Shown here: positions 33,621 to 43,847 of the stretch, piece by piece
How positions within the stretch are numbered: the first letter of the stretch is position 1
How the letters are laid out: every line of letters starts with the position of its first letter
DNA from: Phoronis australis
Lineage: Eukaryota > Phoronida > Phoronidae
Assembly (NCBI GenBank): GCA_002633005.1
Contig: NMRA01000016.1
Span: 1,195,565-1,259,564 of the forward strand
Reading direction: 5' to 3'
Length of the DNA: 64,000 nt
Program-made: the position numbers and the translations under genes
Notes under the pieces: generated by a model
The model's input: the letters and a program-made list of their open reading frames with translations, nothing else
What the model was told of the DNA's origin: nothing
Database searches by the model: none

Positions 33621-34450
33621 TCTCACAATTTATAGTTCGGCTTTCAACATCCCATTTCGTACAAACTTGGTGTAATTCGTCTTTTGTATCACCGTGCAGA
33701 CCTGACTGTCTTTGACGACAATGACAGGACATTAGAAAAACACAGACTTCGTAACTCTTTGGAAATGTGCGGATACCCACGTTTGGTCTTTGGCAAGGCT
33801 ACCCGTAGAACACCAAGATTGGGAATTAACAACATTGACGTTCCTCNGTCTCACAATTTACAGTTCGGCTTTCAACATCCCATTTCGTACAAACTTGGTG
33901 TAATTCGTCTCTTGTATCACCGTGGAGACCTGACTGTCTCTGACGACAATGACAGGACATTGGAAAAACACAGACTTCGTAACTCTTTGGAAATGTGCGG
34001 ATACCCACGTTTGGTCTTTGGCAAGGATACCCGTAGAACACCGAGATTGGGAATTAACAACATTGACGTTCCTCAACCAGATCAACCATGGGCAAAGATA
34101 TATATTTCATATGTGGAATAGACTTTCTGAACAATTGCCATCGGTTTTCAGGAATTTGTTATTGCCACCTCTTTCAAACCTGTTGGCACTTCGAGACTAA
34201 AACTCGTGCACTCTAAGGACAAACAACCTAAGGAAAGGATAGCAAATGTGGTCTATGGAATACAGTGTGGAGAGTGCCCTGAAACTTGTGTAGGTGAAAC
34301 TAAGCAGTCTTTGAATGCACGGTTGTGCCAGCTTCGTCTCCTAACTACGGTGACACGTGACTCTGCTGTGTTTATTCATTGTTAGGGACCTGGTTACAGC
34401 TTTGACCTCGACAATGTACTAATCAGCGACAAGGGGAGCTATTGGTTTGA
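33621..34450 (+). pseudogene. Penelope-like element: RT C-terminal part and GIY-YIG
   Basis: Frames give FGFQHPISYKLGVIRLLYH, SLEMCGYPRLVFGKATRR and PWAKIYISYVE, then NVVYGIQCGECPETCVGETK (GIY-YIG start), YSFDLDNVLIS and a final SYWFE. This follows the fragment at 27620-27893 in the family order, with a piece of about 60 residues missing. The first part is duplicated around the N at 33847. The distal C-terminal sequence continues to about 34660. Confidence 0.75.
33847..33847. other. Single-N joint with duplicated flanks (33621-33846 and 33849-34074)
   Basis: The 226-bp segments on each side differ by only a few bases, and the first ends exactly where the second copy goes on to new sequence (CATTGACGTTCCTC). 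Probably two overlapping alleles left unmerged. Confidence 0.8.
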
Positions 34451-34752
34451 ATGAGGAGTCAATGAGGGTATTCATGAAAGAATTGAAGTCCGAACAGGAG
34501 GCTGGAGATTCAGTCTGTCACACACCCGTGACAGGATTCAGGCTCAAGTTTCCAGCCGACTTTCCCAACTCCGATCTAATCCTCCAGAGGTTGCACAGTC
34601 TCGAAAACCCAGCAGAGCCTGTCGAATCGTTGCCTTTTCGCCATAACTCATATTTTTTATATTAAGATTCCCTAACACACCCAATATTAATTATGTTGAT
34701 TTTAAACCTTTACTTATTATTTCTCGTTTTGATTTATCACTTAAGTTATCAT

Positions 34753-34753
34753 N
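34753..34753. other. Single-N joint with duplicated flanks (34512-34752 and 34754-34994)
   Basis: Both sides start AGTCTGTCACACACCCGTGA and end TTAAGTTATCAT. They are about 241 bp each with a few substitutions and indels. Same artefact pattern as the other single-N joints. Confidence 0.8.
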
Positions 34754-34994
34754 AGTCTGTCACACACCCGTGACAGGATTCAGGCTCAAGTTTCCAGCCG
34801 ACTTTCCCAACTCCGACCTAATCCTCCAGAAGTTGCACAGTCTCGAAAACCCAGCAGAGCCTGTCGAATCGTCTGACGTTTAGGAATAACTCATATTTTT
34901 GTATTAAGTATCCCTAACACACCCAATATTAATTATGTTGATTTTAAACCTTTACTTTTTATTTCTCGTTTTGATTTGTCACTTAAGTTATCAT

Positions 34995-37595
34995 TTAATT
35001 TAGCTATTTCATTTGAAATATACTCCCGTTTTTACTGGACTTTTGTTGTCGAGTTTATTTGTGAAACCGTCGGACGTAAAACTGGTTAAGCAATGTTCTT
35101 GTTTCGTTCACGGTACAAAAGCAAGTGTCCAACACTGATCACAGTTTAAGGCATTTGAAGAAACTTAAATACCTGTAACAAAATAACGCTTTGTAAACCC
35201 TTAAACATTAAAGTGAGTTTCACAGTTTGCTAAATTGACATGCATGACTGACGTTTTTATTGCCCACACAAAATTTCCAGGCGTTATGGTGAACCCGTGG
35301 CGACTGTTGGCATGGGCACAGAGCCCGGACATTCGAGGAAACAAATTAGCAGCGAAACAGGTAGAAAAGAAACAAGTTATTGTCAATTACCTTTGGGGGT
35401 TTTGCCCAGGGTTTATTTCTGAGTCAGTCTGTATCGTCTAACACTGGTTAAAAATGTGCTTTCAATGAAAAGGTTCGAAAAAGTCCGAGGAAACCTTTAT
35501 GCACAGAAAACAACTTCGTTAAAATTTTCAAAATAAGAAGATATCTACTTGTACATAAGAAATTATCTTTTACTGAATCTCTATTTATCCAGGAACTCAT
35601 CAGTCTGACGAAAGGGAAAATGTTGTCGTCTGCCGCTTTTTCCGTTTTTGAAATTCAATAAATCAATTTATTTCTGTAATAAAGGCCATAATCCTACTGT
35701 ACAAAAGAACAATATGTAACTTAGGGCCTACTTGGGAGTGCAGCAAGCTATCACGGAGTCAAAAGCATAAATACATATTTATATAGGTTAAATAATTTAG
35801 CATTATCATTTGTTGACATCAAGCTATTGAACTTAAGAAAAGACACAACTTCGAAAATTCTTTTTCAAATTTGTATGCTTTGATTTTGCGTGACAAACAC
35901 GGCTACTTTGAAGGTTTTCATTGAAGCCATTTGTGGCCTAATTTGGAACTTTGCAGCAGCCATATTGCTCCTTTCCAAAAATGGACCGTTTAATAATTCA
36001 TTCAGTCTCTCCTAACCTGTTCATAACCTAAAATAAAAACTTGTCTCTCCCGTACTTTTTGCGTTCGAAGCTTTAGACGAATCGCTCTTGGTCCTACTTT
36101 TATGAGGTAATTTTCCGAATAAACGCCCCACTAAATGGACACTTGACACCAGGAGTTCTAACACCAAGTAAACGCCCATGGACGTTTCATCGGGTGGACT
36201 TATCTGTGGAAAATCCCGGTAAATGCCATTCTGTGAAAACTACACTGATCATTATTGCTTATTACAAAAAATTATATACATAAGTTATAACTGGCATGAG
36301 TTCTATATGATAGATGCCGTGGCTGTTTGTCTACATGGAGATTGTAGACGGGACTAGAAGACGAATCTGCCTTGCGTTCGTTTTTTGATTTTCGTTGTGA
36401 GAGCCAGTGACAAAGGAAAAAAGACACCCACGGAGGCTATGGCCCTCTGATCAGTACAAAAAATCGTTAACTCGGTCAACACTCATTGTAATTTTTCATT
36501 CATATTGCAATGTCCCCGCAGGCTGCTATGACTTTTAATCTCCACCGGTCGCCAGAAATTTCGTATTTGCATCCCCGGGTCGAAAAACAATTCACGAAAG
36601 ACAATTTTATAAATGAATCAATTCATGACATACATTAGGTCAACAAAGTACGACACCAGCAATGGTCTGGATTTCAAACATACCTAGTGACTGCCTCTGT
36701 GGTTTAGCAAGGGAGGGGGGGCGTCAGGTGTCCCCGGGCGCCTGCCGAAGGGGTTTGACAAACATGTTTCAAGGAGGGGTGCCAGTTCCACTGTGGATTG
36801 CACAGCTACCGACAAGGGGGAGGAGTGCGGGATGCCATTTGAGGTGTCGACGGGAAGGGGAGGGGGGAAAGGGCTGGTGCTCGCTACGCCACTGGACTGA
36901 CTGATATTTCAGGTGTTCAGCGTCAGGGTATATACACTTTCTGCTTGGGTGAAAACTGTCACCAAATTCTCGTCGGTGAACATTGCATATCATTTCACTC
37001 CGCGGCTGGTCCTACTCAGTCACAAATTTACCTACTCTGGTGAGTAGGGGCTCATCCTGTGGCACTGGCTTTCATTTACGAGGCACTTTAATTACAGCAT
37101 CTCAGATTTTCTGGAGTGTCTTTAGCATAACTGACTAAAGTCATTTATCACGCGTTTAGTATTCGGTTTCGGTACTGTCTAATTTTGCAACGATTTCGTG
37201 GTGGTCAAGGCGTGGTGCTTGTGGCGTTGAAGTCAATATATATTGGAAATGAGATTTCATTGGTAGACACTGTGATCAGGGCTGTGATATGTCACAGGAA
37301 AGTGCTTCTGATTCGCCACTTTTGCTGGTCTCGTGACATAAATAGTAACACAAATCCAATCACACGATTTCGATTTCTAAGTCTTCTTACCATTCGACAT
37401 TATTTTAAGGAAAATCATTTCACAAAAATAAATTTTGGATTTTGTGATAGTCAGACAAAAATTCTTTCACAATGTTGTGCTCAGCACTAGTGAAATGTTT
37501 GAATGGGGCAATGAGTGGTCAAAACTAGTGGGAATAAACTAGAACAAATCACACACAATGACCCACAAATCTAGCAAGTGATTGGGCGGTCCATC
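34995..37595. other. Unassigned non-coding stretch
   Basis: No coding region, RNA gene or structured repeat is supported. At 36700-36900 there is a G-rich stretch (GGGAGGGGGG, GGGGGAGGAG, GGGGAGGGGGG) ending in CTACGCCACTGG that may be a decayed transposon end. The rest is AT-rich and featureless to me. Confidence 0.4.
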
Positions 37596-38779
37596 AAAAC
37601 AATTGCATCGGTAAGTATATACAAGCAAGAAGAAATGATTGCGCAACCGATTGCACGAAAAATTCATCAACAACCTCATGGTCTAGTGGCACAATCACTA
37701 GACCATAGTCACAACCAGGTTCGTATGCAATGAGAGTTCAAATCCCACACATCAGATCACATTTTGGTGATTTTTATAAAAATTAAAAACACAGCAAATA
37801 GCAGAATCTTCATTCTCACCGACCATTTCACATAATTGAACATATGCTTTGAGGGTGATGCACTGCAACAGAACTATATTCTAGGTAATGACTTGTATTT
37901 TTCAGTAGACTTGCAAATTACCATTTGATTCATCATTGCCGAAAACGCTAACTGGACACATGTTTGTTTCCATGTCCAATCATCTTTTCAGAGAGGACAT
38001 TTATTAATCATTGCAATATTTACAATGACGATAGCCCCATCAGTTCTCACTGCATTCTATGGGCGCCCTCATAATGAATGTCTTTAGAGCAAACATATAT
38101 AAAACTCGAAAATTCTTGAACAGTTACTGTATTTCGTCATTGCTCAATGGTGCAATCATATATCATATACAATAGTTCCGAACTCCGATACTTTCATATG
38201 GCATTCCAAAAGAGGCGCCAATTTCCGGAACGCAGCTCGAGTGGTTGATTTTGACGTTGCCACTGGTCTGGGTCAATGAAANTAGTTCCGAACTCCGATA
38301 CTTTCATATGGCATTCCCAGAAAAGGCGCCAATTTCCGGAACACAGTTCGAGTGGTTGACTTTGACGTTGCCACTGGTCTGGGTCAATGAAAGCCCTTGT
38401 TTGCACGCTGTCTCAAGTCACTTGAAAAAAGGCTTAACTTACCAAAACCTTTCTCTGTGGGGCTTCTTAAAGAAGAAAATTTTCAACCAAATCTTACTAA
38501 TTTACACTTCGCTACGTCCACCGAGAAAAATTTGAAATGGCAAAAGAGGCCAAAAGGGCGATTTTAGCCATATTTTCACCTAAAATCACAAATTCACGAC
38601 TGCCCGTGCAAGAAAGGAGACCATAACCGATAATCTGAATGCCATTTCTCTCTAGATAACATAAATTCAGGTTAAAATATGGCATTAGCAAACAGAATAT
38701 CTTTCGCACGTGTATTCCTATTAAATTAAGAACAAATGGACGGATCTGACTACGGGCTCTTTGGTTCCTAATGGTAAGT
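37596..38779. repeat. 1.2-kb repeat copy 1 (tRNA-like head, contains a single-N joint)
   Basis: It is near-identical to 38909-39995. Near its start, TGGTCTAGTGGCACAATCA resembles a tRNA A box and GAGTTCAAATCCC a B box. The two copies start at exactly AAAACAATTGCATCGG and end at CCTAATGGTAAGTT. Copy 1 is longer because of a further internal duplication around the N at 38282 (38173-38281 and 38283-38391). It could be a mobile repeat or an allelic duplicate; the right-hand copy begins directly after an N. Confidence 0.7.
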
Positions 38780-38807
38780 TCACCTGCTGCAGACATGATC
38801 AACTAAC

Positions 38808-38907
38808 CTGCTTGTGATTGTCCCTGAGTTGTTCTCTCAAAGAAACCAACATGACCTCCAAAACAACAGGCTCAAGGCACACTTTCTTGAAGTCTTCCGT
38901 ATCAGAA
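38808..38907 (-). CDS. Candidate partial exon, P2X7-like C-terminal motif
   Basis: The minus strand from the N at 38908 reads EDFKKVCLEPVVLEVMLVSL, then REQLRDNHKQ, ending at a GTTAGT donor in phase. FKxVCLxxxVLE resembles the cysteine-containing motif in invertebrate P2X purinoceptor 7-like proteins. The upstream part is cut by the N joint, and no partner exon was found nearby. The sequence is absent from the second copy of the neighbouring repeat. It may be a misplaced fragment. Confidence 0.35.
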
Positions 38908-38908
38908 N

Positions 38909-39995
38909 AAAACAATTGCATCGGTAAGTATATACAAGCAAGAAGAAATGATTGCGCAACCGATTGCACGAAAAATTCATCAACAGCCTCATGGTCTAGT
39001 GGCACAATCACTAGACCATAGTCACAACCAGGTTCGTATGCAATGTGAGTTCAAATCCCACACGTCAGATGACCTTCTGATGATTTTTATAAAAATTAAA
39101 AACACAGCAAATAGCAGAATCTTCATTCTCTTCACCTACCATTTCACATAATTGAACATATGCTTCGAGGGTGATGCACTGCAATAGAACTATGTTCTAG
39201 GTAATGACTTGTATTTTTCAGTAGACTTGCAAATTATCATTTGATTCATCAATGCCGAAAACGCTAACTGGACACATGTTTGTTTCCATGTCCAATCATC
39301 TTTTCAGAGAGGACATTTATTAATCATTGCAATATTTACAATGACTATAGCCCCATCAATTCTCACTGCATTCTATGGGCGCCCTCACAATGAATGTCTT
39401 TAGAGCAAACATATATAAAACTCGAAAATTCTTGAACAGTTACTGTATTTCGTCATTGCTCAATGGTGCAATCATATATCATATACAATAGTTCCGAACT
39501 CCGATACTTTCATATGGCATTCCCAAAAGAGGCGCCAATTTCCGGAACGCAGCTCGAGTGGTTGATTTTGACGTTGCCACTGGTCTGGGTCAATGAAAGC
39601 CCTTGTTTGCACGCTGTCTCAAGTCACTTGAAAAAAGGCTTAACTTACCGAAACCTTTCTCTGTGGGGTTTCTTAAAGATGAAAATTTTCAACAAAATTG
39701 TACTATTTTTTACTTCGCTACGTCCACCGAGAAAAATCTGAAATGGCAAAAGTGGCCAAAATGGCGATTTTAGCCATATTTTCACCTAAAATCACAAATT
39801 CACGACTGCCCGTGCAAGAAAGAAGACTATAACCGATAATCTGAATGCCCTTTCACTCTAGATTACAAAAATTTAGGTTAAAATATGGCATTAGCAAACA
39901 GAATATCTTTCGCACGTTTGGCAAGCGTATTCCTATTAAATTAATAACAAATGGACGGATCTAACTACGCGCTCTTTGGTTCCTAATGGTAAGTT
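38909..39995. repeat. 1.2-kb repeat copy 2 (tRNA-like head)
   Basis: Near-identical to 37596-38779, with substitutions and small indels. The same A-box-like and B-box-like sequences lie near the start. Sequence beyond 39995 is unrelated to that beyond copy 1, so at the right end the similarity has a sharp limit. Confidence 0.7.
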
Positions 39996-42154
39996 GTTTT
40001 TTTCACGTTTGCCTATGTATCTTTAGAGTTTGCTGACGAATATTCAGGAAAGTTAGCAAGCCGTTTTGTATAAGACAGATGACAATGCATTCCCATTCAG
40101 TTGTGGACAGGTTCGACGTATTCTACGCAATCTAATGGCCATTTCCGAGGAGGTCCTCTCTTGGAAGGGCGGCACGGGGCAATATCATTACTTTTATACC
40201 CCATATATGTATGTAGGATCCAACAAAAACTTATTGACCAAATGTGACTAATATCATACCTCAGGAATGGCAAATCGTATTCATATGAAGTTACTTCATG
40301 TCACTGTTCTCCAAAACGATGAAATTATAATTTACATTTGCCTGACGGACCATCAAAATAGGATGTTTAAGACTTTTATTAGCCAACTCAGAGTCGCATC
40401 AAACGAAAACGAAATGGTGATTTAAAAACGTGTAACAACGTTTTCTAAATTTTACGTTGAACATTTACATCAAACCACGTTTCAACATGTTATTGGTACT
40501 GTTGTAGCCTTTTCTTTAAACTTTAACAAAAAGGCATGGTGAAAGTGACCCGATTGATGCCAAAAGACAAATTTGACAGCTTCTACTTTTTTAAAATTGA
40601 CATTTTACCCGAGTTAAATCAACTGTTTTTCAGGTATTTTGGCTAAACTCAGACTTACCAGTGGTCAATAAGGCCCTAGACCACAACTCATTCACATATG
40701 CTTCAATAACTGACGGATTTTGAACAGCCTCTTTCCCAAATGGTCCCTACTGAAGTGAATCTTGACGACCTTAGGTCTCGTTTTCACTCGCCAAGAAGAG
40801 CGAAACTATTGCGGAAATTTCCCAATGTTTTGTTCACTAGATTCAGAGGTGATATTATTTGTCCCCGTGATTCAGTGACTTTCGTTGTTCGCCGCAAAGG
40901 TTAATGTTAAGTTACTTGTACACTGTTAAAATGTAATTTTGGCAGTGAATCTTTTCCGCACCCACCCTAGTAGCCTATTTCAGAAATCTATACCATGAAA
41001 AGTCAAAATCCCTTGAGCGAGTTCAGGTACAAAACTTTCCTTTCTATGGAATTTTTTAAACTTAAAGTTGTTGAAACAAGGGTAGCAAAGTTTCTGGTGG
41101 TTCCTTCCCGGGGGTTTGCCCACAAACAACAAGATATGTACGCCTATGGATATGCATGTAAAACTGCCAACGGCGAGGGTACAGAAGTGGCCATGCGGTT
41201 AGGGAGGTATCTCAAATTCGGCACCGCGAGAGGTGTAAAAATTGGCGAAGTTGAATTAGTTGGGCCCGTCCCCACCATAAAATTTTCCTTCCCCTGGGCC
41301 TGCCTGAGTGGGCAAAATACCCACTCGGGGGACAAAGTACAATGTACCTAACCAACACGGCACCATGTCACAAAATATCAACCTGCAAAAATACCATAGA
41401 AGGCAAAATATGCAACCGATTTGGCGGCACATCCCAACTTCGATTTTGTAATTCTTGTTTTGGTGAATTTCACTAAAATATGTTCTTGTTATCAGTTGAG
41501 GAATGTACATAATGTCCATTCCCAATAGCGGAGTTGCAACCGAATCGATTTAAGGATTGCGCATGTCCGGAAATTAGGGTGCGCAAAGGCTATTGTGATT
41601 GATTAGGATATGTGGAATGGCCGATTGGTTTGCACGACGTGTGATTTGTGTGTACATGTATTAAACTACGCTGTTGTATGTAATTCTTCCGCTATTTACC
41701 CTAATAAGCATCCATGCCCCGATAAATGCCCCAACGCGTTTTCAGACTTCGCTAAATAAGCGCCCAGCCCATGAACTACATCCGAAAATGCCTTACCTAC
41801 AGTTCTAACGTCTCCAATTTATCAGTTGAAAGATCCGACAGTCCTGAATTTGTAGACCAAGAGCCTCACCGTTATGTCCTTACACAATTCAAACTTACGC
41901 CGCTATTCAAAAAGAACGCAAAAGTTTTGCTGCTCTTGCGAGGGATGTGCCCCACAACGCGGGTCTGGACTTTGTAAACAGACGCAGCGTACTTGTCAGC
42001 GGGATTGTATTGCTTCTTTCTGGTACAGATCTTCTCCGACCACAACAGGAATCCAAACTTCTTTGTACACGTAAAAACCGTGAATCGGAGACTAATAAAA
42101 AAAATTCGACCAGTGTTAGCACGCGGCCAAGAAGCGCGCGCTGCATAAGGTACC
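39996..42154. other. Unassigned stretch; one unexplained open frame
   Basis: A 118-residue open frame at 40995-41351 (plus) contains RLGRYLKFGTARGVKIGEV and a few cysteines, but I recognise no domain, splice context or promoter and do not call it a gene. The rest shows no supported feature. Confidence 0.35.
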
Positions 42155-42160
42155 GGCTGT

Positions 42161-43239
42161 CATCGATAGAGTTAGCAAGTCTATCGATAGAGTTACTAAC
42201 TCTGTCGATAGACTTATTATCACTATCGATAAACTTACTAACTCTATCGATAGATTTACTAACTCTATCGATAGACTTAATGAGTCTATCGAGTTAGTAA
42301 GTCTATCGATAGAGATTCTAAGTCTATCGATAGAGTTATTAAGTCTATCGACAGATTTAGTAAGTCTATCGATAGAGATAATAAGTCTATCGATAGAGAT
42401 AGTAAGTCTATCGATAGAGATAATAAGTCTATCGATAGAAATAGTAAGTCTATCGATAGAGGTAGTAAGTCTATCGATAGAGATAGTAAGTCTATCGATA
42501 GAGATAGTAAGTCTATCGATAGAGTTAATAAGACCATCGATAGAGTAAATAACTCTATCAATAGAGTTAGTAAGTCTGTAGATAGAGTTAGTAAGTCTAT
42601 CGATAGAATTAATAAGTCTGTCGATAGAGTTAGTAAGTCTATAGATAGAGATAGTAAGTCTCGGTTGAGTTAGTAAGTCTATCGATAGAGATAATAAGTC
42701 TATCGATAGAGATAGTAAGTCTATCGATAGAGATAGTAAGTCTATCGATAGAGATAATAACTCTATCGATAGAGATAGTAAGTCTATCGATAGAGTTAAT
42801 AAGATCATCGATAGAGTTAATAACTCTATCAATAGAGTTAGTAAGTCTGTAGATAGAGTTAGTAAGTCTATCGATAGAGTTAATAAGTCTGTCGATAGAG
42901 TTAGTAAGTCTATAGATAGAGATAGTAAGTCTCGGTTGAGTTAGTAAGTCTATCGATAGAGATACTAAGTCTATCGATAGAGTTATTAAGTCTATCGACA
43001 GAGTTAGTAAGTCTATCGATAGAGATAATAAGTCTATCGATAGAGATAGTAAGTCTATCGATAGAGATAGTAAGTCTATCGATAGAGATAGTAAGTCTAT
43101 CGATAGAGATAGTAAGTCTATCGATAGAGATAGTAAGTCTATAGAGTTATTAACTCTATCGATAGAGTTAATAACTCTATCGATAGAGTTAATAATTCTA
43201 TCGATGAAGTTAATAAGTCTATCGATAGAGTTAGTAACG
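42161..43239. repeat. 21-bp satellite array built on the palindrome TATCGATA
   Basis: The unit is about AGATAGTAAGTCTATCGATAG (21 bp), with AGTTAATAA variants. About 33 exact TATCGATA octamers occur, most at 21-bp or 42-bp multiples. The left edge (42161-42300) has units in the opposite flanking orientation (GACTTA/AACTC). A higher-order repeat of about 271 bp is marked by the sequence CTCGGTTGAG at 42660 and 42931. As 21 is a multiple of three, frames stay open on both strands, giving Leu-Ser-Ile-Asp repeats that are an artefact of the period. Confidence 0.95.
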
Positions 43240-43847
43240 GAGAAAAAATGTTGCCGTGCCGTCCTTTCACAGCCAACGTACTTTTGATATTAAAGCAACA
43301 GAATGTATTCATCTTTCTACCCATTTAAGACTGCATGCCTGTTTGTATTTCTTTTCGGTCTGTGTGTCGTATTCACATAAAATATGTTCAAGTTAGTTCC
43401 GTCTCATATTCATATTATGATGAAGTGTCTTATTAGAAATCTGGAACTCAACTTACGTTGAGAGGAAGAGCTTTCGTTATTATGCATAAATTTAAGTCAA
43501 ATCATTTGTCTTGAATTGTTTCAGTACAAGTATAAATTTAATCAGCGATTTCTCCATTTAAGAATTGACAAAATATTATTTGCACTTTTGATACCCTAAG
43601 ACGCTTGTAATGCACACTTAGTTTGACTTTTTGCAAGAAAGCTCCTCAATGAACCACAGTCCAGGTAAACCTTAGTTCCATGTACTAAGTTACCTAATGA
43701 TGGTTCCATAGTGCAGTAGCTATTAGATAATAATGGATTGATTCGGGATTAAACCAAGAAAACATATTTCAAGGCAAATCGTTTTATTGAAATGAAAATC
43801 CATCTTCACATGGTAAAGTTGAAAAGCCTTTTCGTTTCCTGGTTCTT

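Noticed and set aside
40995-41351. 118-codon open frame
   Set aside because: No recognisable domain, no splice or promoter context, no second copy to test conservation. Left as unassigned.
42116-42832. Long minus-strand open frame (238 codons) of Leu-Ser-Ile-Asp repeats, with another at 42286-42561
   Set aside because: It is produced by the 21-bp satellite: the period is a multiple of three, so several frames stay open. There is no non-repeat coding sequence.
42161-43239. CRISPR array
   Set aside because: The units are contiguous tandem repeats without unique spacers, and the DNA is animal.
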